Origin: JBFKQC01 sp041627895
Lineage (GTDB): Bacteria; Pseudomonadota; Alphaproteobacteria; Rhodobacterales; Rhodobacteraceae
Length of the DNA stretch: 7,769 nucleotides
Direction of reading: 5' to 3'
NCBI GenBank assembly: GCA_041627895.1
Contig: JBFKQC010000114.1
Span: 1 to 7,769, forward strand
Positions within the stretch are counted from its first letter, which is position 1; every line of letters starts with the position of its first letter. The position numbers were made by a program, and so were the translations under genes. This document shows positions 5,026 through 7,769 of the stretch, piece by piece. Under the pieces are notes generated by a model, which saw only the letters and a program-made list of their open reading frames with translations, searched no databases and had not been told where the DNA came from.

Positions 5026-7583
5026 TACGTCCTGGACCCGATTCCGCGGTCCTTCAGCGCAAGGTGCGCCGCCGCCAGCTGCGCCACCGGCACACGGAAC
5101 GGTGAACACGATACATAGTCGAATCCCTGGTCGCGGCAGAACGCGATTGATTCGGCGTTGCCGCCGTGCTCGCCGCAGATCGACAGGGTGATTCCCGGAT
5201 GCGCGTGGCGCCCACGGTCCGCGCCGATCGACAGCAACTCGCCCACGCCCTCGGTGTCGAGCGTGTGGAACGGGTCCTCGGGAAAGACGCCCTGATTCAC
5301 GTAGTCCGACATGAAACGGCCCGCATCGTCGCGCGAAAGCCCGTAGGTCATCTGCGTCAGGTCGTTGGTGCCGAAGCTCAGAAAGGCGCAATGCGCGGCG
5401 ATCTCGTCGGCGCGCAGGCAGGCGCGCGGGGTCTCGACCATGACGCCCAGACGATAGTCGAAATCCACGCCGCGCTCGACCCGCACCGCAGCGGCGATCG
5501 CATCGACCCGCGTCTTGACCAGCTCGACCTCGCGCTTGGCGCTGACCAGCGGGATCATGATCTCGGGCACCACCGGGTCACCCAGGCCGCTGGCCTCGAT
5601 CGTCGCCTCGAAGATCGCCCGCGCCTGCATCTCGTAGATTTCCGGCATCGTCACACCAAGGCGCACGCCGCGCATCCCCAGCATCGGGTTGAACTCGGTC
5701 AGCTGGTCGACGCGCGCGGTGACGTCGGCGATCGGCAGATCGAGCGATTCGGCCAGGTCGCGCAGCCCGTCGCGCTCGGTCGGCAGAAACTCGTGCAAGG
5801 GCGGGTCGAACAGCCGGATGCAGACCGGCTTGCCCTGCATGATCTCGAACAGCGCCACGAAATCGGCGCGCTGCATCGGCAAAAGCTGGTCCAGCGCCGC
5901 CTGCCGGTCCTCGGGCGCGTCGGCGAAGATCATCTCGCGCATCACCGTCAGCCGGTCGTCCTCGTAGAACATGTGCTCGGTACGGCACAGCCCGATGCCC
6001 TGCGCCTCGAAGCTGCGCGCCATGCGGGCCTCGGCGGGGGTGTCGGCATTGGCCCGCACGCCGATGTCGCGCGCCGCGTCGGCCCAGGCGAGAAGCGTCT
6101 GGAACGTGTCGTCGAGCGCCGGTTCCAGCATCCGGACCTCGCCGGCCAGAATCTCGCCGGTGGCCCCGTCGAGCGTGATCAGGTCGCCCTCGGTGAACTG
6201 CCGCCCGCCGGCGACCGTCAGCGTCTTGCGCCGGTGCCGGATCGCGATGCCCGCCACGCCCACGACGCAGGGCAGCCCGATGCCGCGGGCAATCACGGCG
6301 GCGTGGCTGGTCTGGCCGCCGCGTTCGGTCAGCACGCCCTTGGCGGCGTGCATGCCGCGGATGTCCTCGGGCGCGGTCTCGCGCCGGACCAGGATGCAGG
6401 GCTCGCCACGGGCATGGGCCGCCAGCGCGGCGGCGGACGAGAAGACGATGCGCCCGGTCGCGGCGCCGGGGCTGGCGGCGATGCCGCGGGCGATCACGTC
6501 GCGGCGCCCGGACGGGTCGACCTGCGGATGCAGAAGCTCGGTCAGCGCGCGGGGCTGGATGCGCAGCACCGCCTCTTCCTCGGGGATCACGCCGTCGCGC
6601 GCCAGCGTCACCGCGATGCGCAGGGCCGCGCGGCTGCGGCGCGGGACCCGCACCGCATCGAGGATGCGCAAGGCATTGTTCTCTATGGTGAACTCGATCT
6701 GCATTTCCTCGCGCAGCGCGGTGCGGCAGGTTTGGCCATGCGCGATCAGCGCGTCGAATATCTGCGGGCAAAGTTCTTCCAGCGAGGGCCCGCGCGGGTC
6801 CTTCGTGAGATAAAGCGCGCCCCGGTCGCCGGTCAGCGCGTCGCGTCCCTGGCTCTGGCTCAGGTAGCGCCCGGTGACCTGCGGCTGCCCGGTCACGCTG
6901 TCGACGAACTGGATCACGCCCGAGCCGCTTTCGGTCTGGCCAACGCCCAGCACCATCTCCTGCACGACGAGGCCGAGCCCGGCATCGGCCGGCGCGCCCT
7001 TGGCCTGGCGCAGAAGCCGCGCGGTGGTGCCCTCCCAGGCCCGCGCCATCGAGCGCAGCACCTCGGCCAATTGCACCGCCGGGTCCTGCGGAAACGGATC
7101 GCCGGTTTCCTCTTCGTAGGCGAAAAGCGCGTGGTCGATCGCCTTGGCATCGGGCGCCTCGGGCAGTTCGAACATGTCCGGGTCGAGCCGCGCGACATGG
7201 ATCGCATAGGCCTGGATGAAGCGCAGGTATAGCGCCGTCGCCGCGGCCTCGCCGTTGGTCGCGGCCATCGCCGCGTGGCGCGCCGTGGTCATGCCGATGT
7301 TCAGGATCGCCCCCGGCCCGCCCCAGTCGGAGTCCTCGCTGGAGGGCCGGGCCGACAACAGCGGATCGGGCCCGAAGGCCGCCAGGATCGCGTTCGTGTC
7401 GGGCAGGTGCCCCGCCGCGATGCGGTGCACGGTGTCGAAGGACAGCGCCACGGTCCTGGGCACCGGCAGGTCGAGCCGGACCAGCCGCTGCAGGCACTTG
7501 GCGCGCCCGCCATGGCTTTGGACCTCGATCGACGCGGTGGGCGTGATCAGGCTGAACGGCTTCAGGGTGACGACTTTCTGCAC
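5019..7583 (-). CDS. ppdK: pyruvate phosphate dikinase-like protein
   Basis: PPDK interconverts pyruvate, ATP and phosphate with PEP, AMP and pyrophosphate through a phosphohistidine. The 854-residue product has the PPDK order: nucleotide domain (about 1-315), linker, phosphohistidine domain (about 365-485) and PEP/pyruvate barrel (about 500-850). The swivelling domain has ERGGQTSHAAVIARG with His427 and the Thr425 that regulatory kinases target in relatives. The barrel carries GLCRTEHM (R534), CIRLFDPPLHEFLP (R590), NPMLGMRG (R638), VETPRA (E717), FGTNDLTQ (N740, D741) and CGEHGG (C803), all at a constant offset of 27-28 from the C. symbiosum residues as I recall them. The nucleotide half is divergent: the usual RSGA..MPG region reads ARPSSEDSDWGGPG (78-91), and the usual QTR near its end reads D309-A-V311. 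It is somewhat shorter than typical PPDK (about 870-900). The GTG at 7583 is the start, with GAGGGA 7 nt upstream. The PPDK family is certain; full dikinase activity is less so. Confidence 0.9.
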   Translation of the reverse strand: MQKVVTLKPFSLITPTASIEVQSHGGRAKCLQRLVRLDLPVPRTVALSFDTVHRIAAGHLPDTNAILAAFGPDPLLSARPSSEDSDWGGPGAILNIGMTTARHAAMAATNGEAAATALYLRFIQAYAIHVARLDPDMFELPEAPDAKAIDHALFAYEEETGDPFPQDPAVQLAEVLRSMARAWEGTTARLLRQAKGAPADAGLGLVVQEMVLGVGQTESGSGVIQFVDSVTGQPQVTGRYLSQSQGRDALTGDRGALYLTKDPRGPSLEELCPQIFDALIAHGQTCRTALREEMQIEFTIENNALRILDAVRVPRRSRAALRIAVTLARDGVIPEEEAVLRIQPRALTELLHPQVDPSGRRDVIARGIAASPGAATGRIVFSSAAALAAHARGEPCILVRRETAPEDIRGMHAAKGVLTERGGQTSHAAVIARGIGLPCVVGVAGIAIRHRRKTLTVAGGRQFTEGDLITLDGATGEILAGEVRMLEPALDDTFQTLLAWADAARDIGVRANADTPAEARMARSFEAQGIGLCRTEHMFYEDDRLTVMREMIFADAPEDRQAALDQLLPMQRADFVALFEIMQGKPVCIRLFDPPLHEFLPTERDGLRDLAESLDLPIADVTARVDQLTEFNPMLGMRGVRLGVTMPEIYEMQARAIFEATIEASGLGDPVVPEIMIPLVSAKREVELVKTRVDAIAAAVRVERGVDFDYRLGVMVETPRACLRADEIAAHCAFLSFGTNDLTQMTYGLSRDDAGRFMSDYVNQGVFPEDPFHTLDTEGVGELLSIGADRGRHAHPGITLSICGEHGGNAESIAFCRDQGFDYVSCSPFRVPVAQLAAAHLALKDRGIGSRTYK

Positions 7584-7609
7584 CGCAGCGTCCCTCGCTG
7601 TGTCGCAGC

Positions 7610-7639
7610 ATGATAGCGGCCGCGGGCGCGCGCGTGCAA
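7610..7639 (-). promoter_or_regulatory. probable ppdK promoter
   Basis: On the minus strand TTGCAC (7639-7634) and TATCAT (7615-7610) are separated by 18 bp. The -10 matches five of six positions; the -35 keeps only the TTG core. Transcription would start near 7603, about 20 nt before the GTG start at 7583, leaving room for the GAGGGA ribosome site. The positional fit is good. Confidence 0.5.
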
Positions 7640-7693
7640 GGGAAAGCTAGGGGTGGCGAAATCGAGCGCTTTCCGGGCGCGCTTTGTTGATTG

Positions 7694-7769
7694 CGCCGCC
7701 TGCGGCGTCGCGGTGGGCGAGGGGGCGCTGCCCCCTCGCGCTCCCCCGGAGTATTTCCGGCCAGATGAA
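7694..7769. repeat. C-rich hairpin repeat, right copy
   Basis: A perfect 10-bp stem (7717-7726 with 7730-7739) closes on the triloop GCT. CTCCCCCGGAGTATTTCC and GGCCAGATGAA then run to the window edge. A smaller CGCCG-CCTG-CGGCG stem lies just before it (7694-7707). The element shares its parts and orientation with the left-end repeat at 1-52. It separates ppdK from whatever gene lies to the right, and the hairpin could end transcription or stabilise an mRNA coming from either side. The T-run expected of an intrinsic terminator is only ATTT. Confidence 0.6.

Noticed and set aside
4888..5118. Small + strand frame of 76 codons with a CPDC-like pair of cysteines
   Set aside because: It would need a TTG start inside the palindrome at 4885-4904, has no ribosome site, and runs into the region antisense to ppdK.
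5166..7232. A 688-codon open frame on the + strand opposite ppdK
   Set aside because: Composition is His/Arg/Gly/Asp-rich and repetitive in the way of antisense translations, with no motif, and the minus strand encodes a clear PPDK.
1..7769. tRNA or rRNA genes, CRISPR arrays, insertion sequences or prophage genes
   Set aside because: No cloverleaf-like sequence, regularly spaced repeat array, transposase or integrase motif was seen on either strand.

Overview
The window is GC-rich, densely coded DNA typical of an alphaproteobacterium, most likely in the Rhodobacterales (Roseobacter/Rhodobacter/Paracoccus group). The signs are the gene order folB-folP-glmM, the N-terminal FolP extension of the kind I recall from that order, the very strong GC bias that opens long false ORFs opposite every real gene, and interspersed C-rich hairpin elements of the 'CCCCCGGAGTATTT..GGCCAGATGAA' kind. 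This placement comes from sequence character and recollection, not from a search.

Layout, left to right. One gene is on the + strand: a small four-helix membrane protein of the MAPEG family (198-665). It ends 7 bp from the convergent end of a minus-strand block. That block, in transcription order, is ppdK-like (7583-5019), a secreted SleB-type cell wall hydrolase (4843-4124), folB (4003-3080), folP (3041-2025) and glmM (2025-673). Promoter-like sequences precede ppdK, the hydrolase gene, folB and the MAPEG gene, so the minus-strand genes probably form three units: ppdK alone, the hydrolase (possibly reading onward), and the folB-folP-glmM operon.

How the genes work together. FolB and FolP are successive-pathway enzymes of dihydropteroate (folate) synthesis; the intervening HPPK step (FolK) is not in the window. 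GlmM makes glucosamine-1-phosphate for peptidoglycan and LPS precursors, and folP-glmM linkage is widespread in proteobacteria. The SleB-type hydrolase adds a second cell-wall function next door. The ppdK-like gene would interconvert pyruvate and PEP in central carbon metabolism if it is fully active.

Most of the window is ordinary housekeeping sequence and I see no obvious new multi-gene system. Points worth a second look are: the PPDK-like protein, whose phosphohistidine and PEP/pyruvate halves look intact while several nucleotide-half residues are replaced; FolB, which carries a C-terminal domain of about 150 residues resembling a degenerate amino-acid-kinase fold; two palindromes sharing TGCC/GGCA arms over the predicted hydrolase promoter, with a consensus IHF-type site upstream; and two related hairpin repeats at the two ends of the window.
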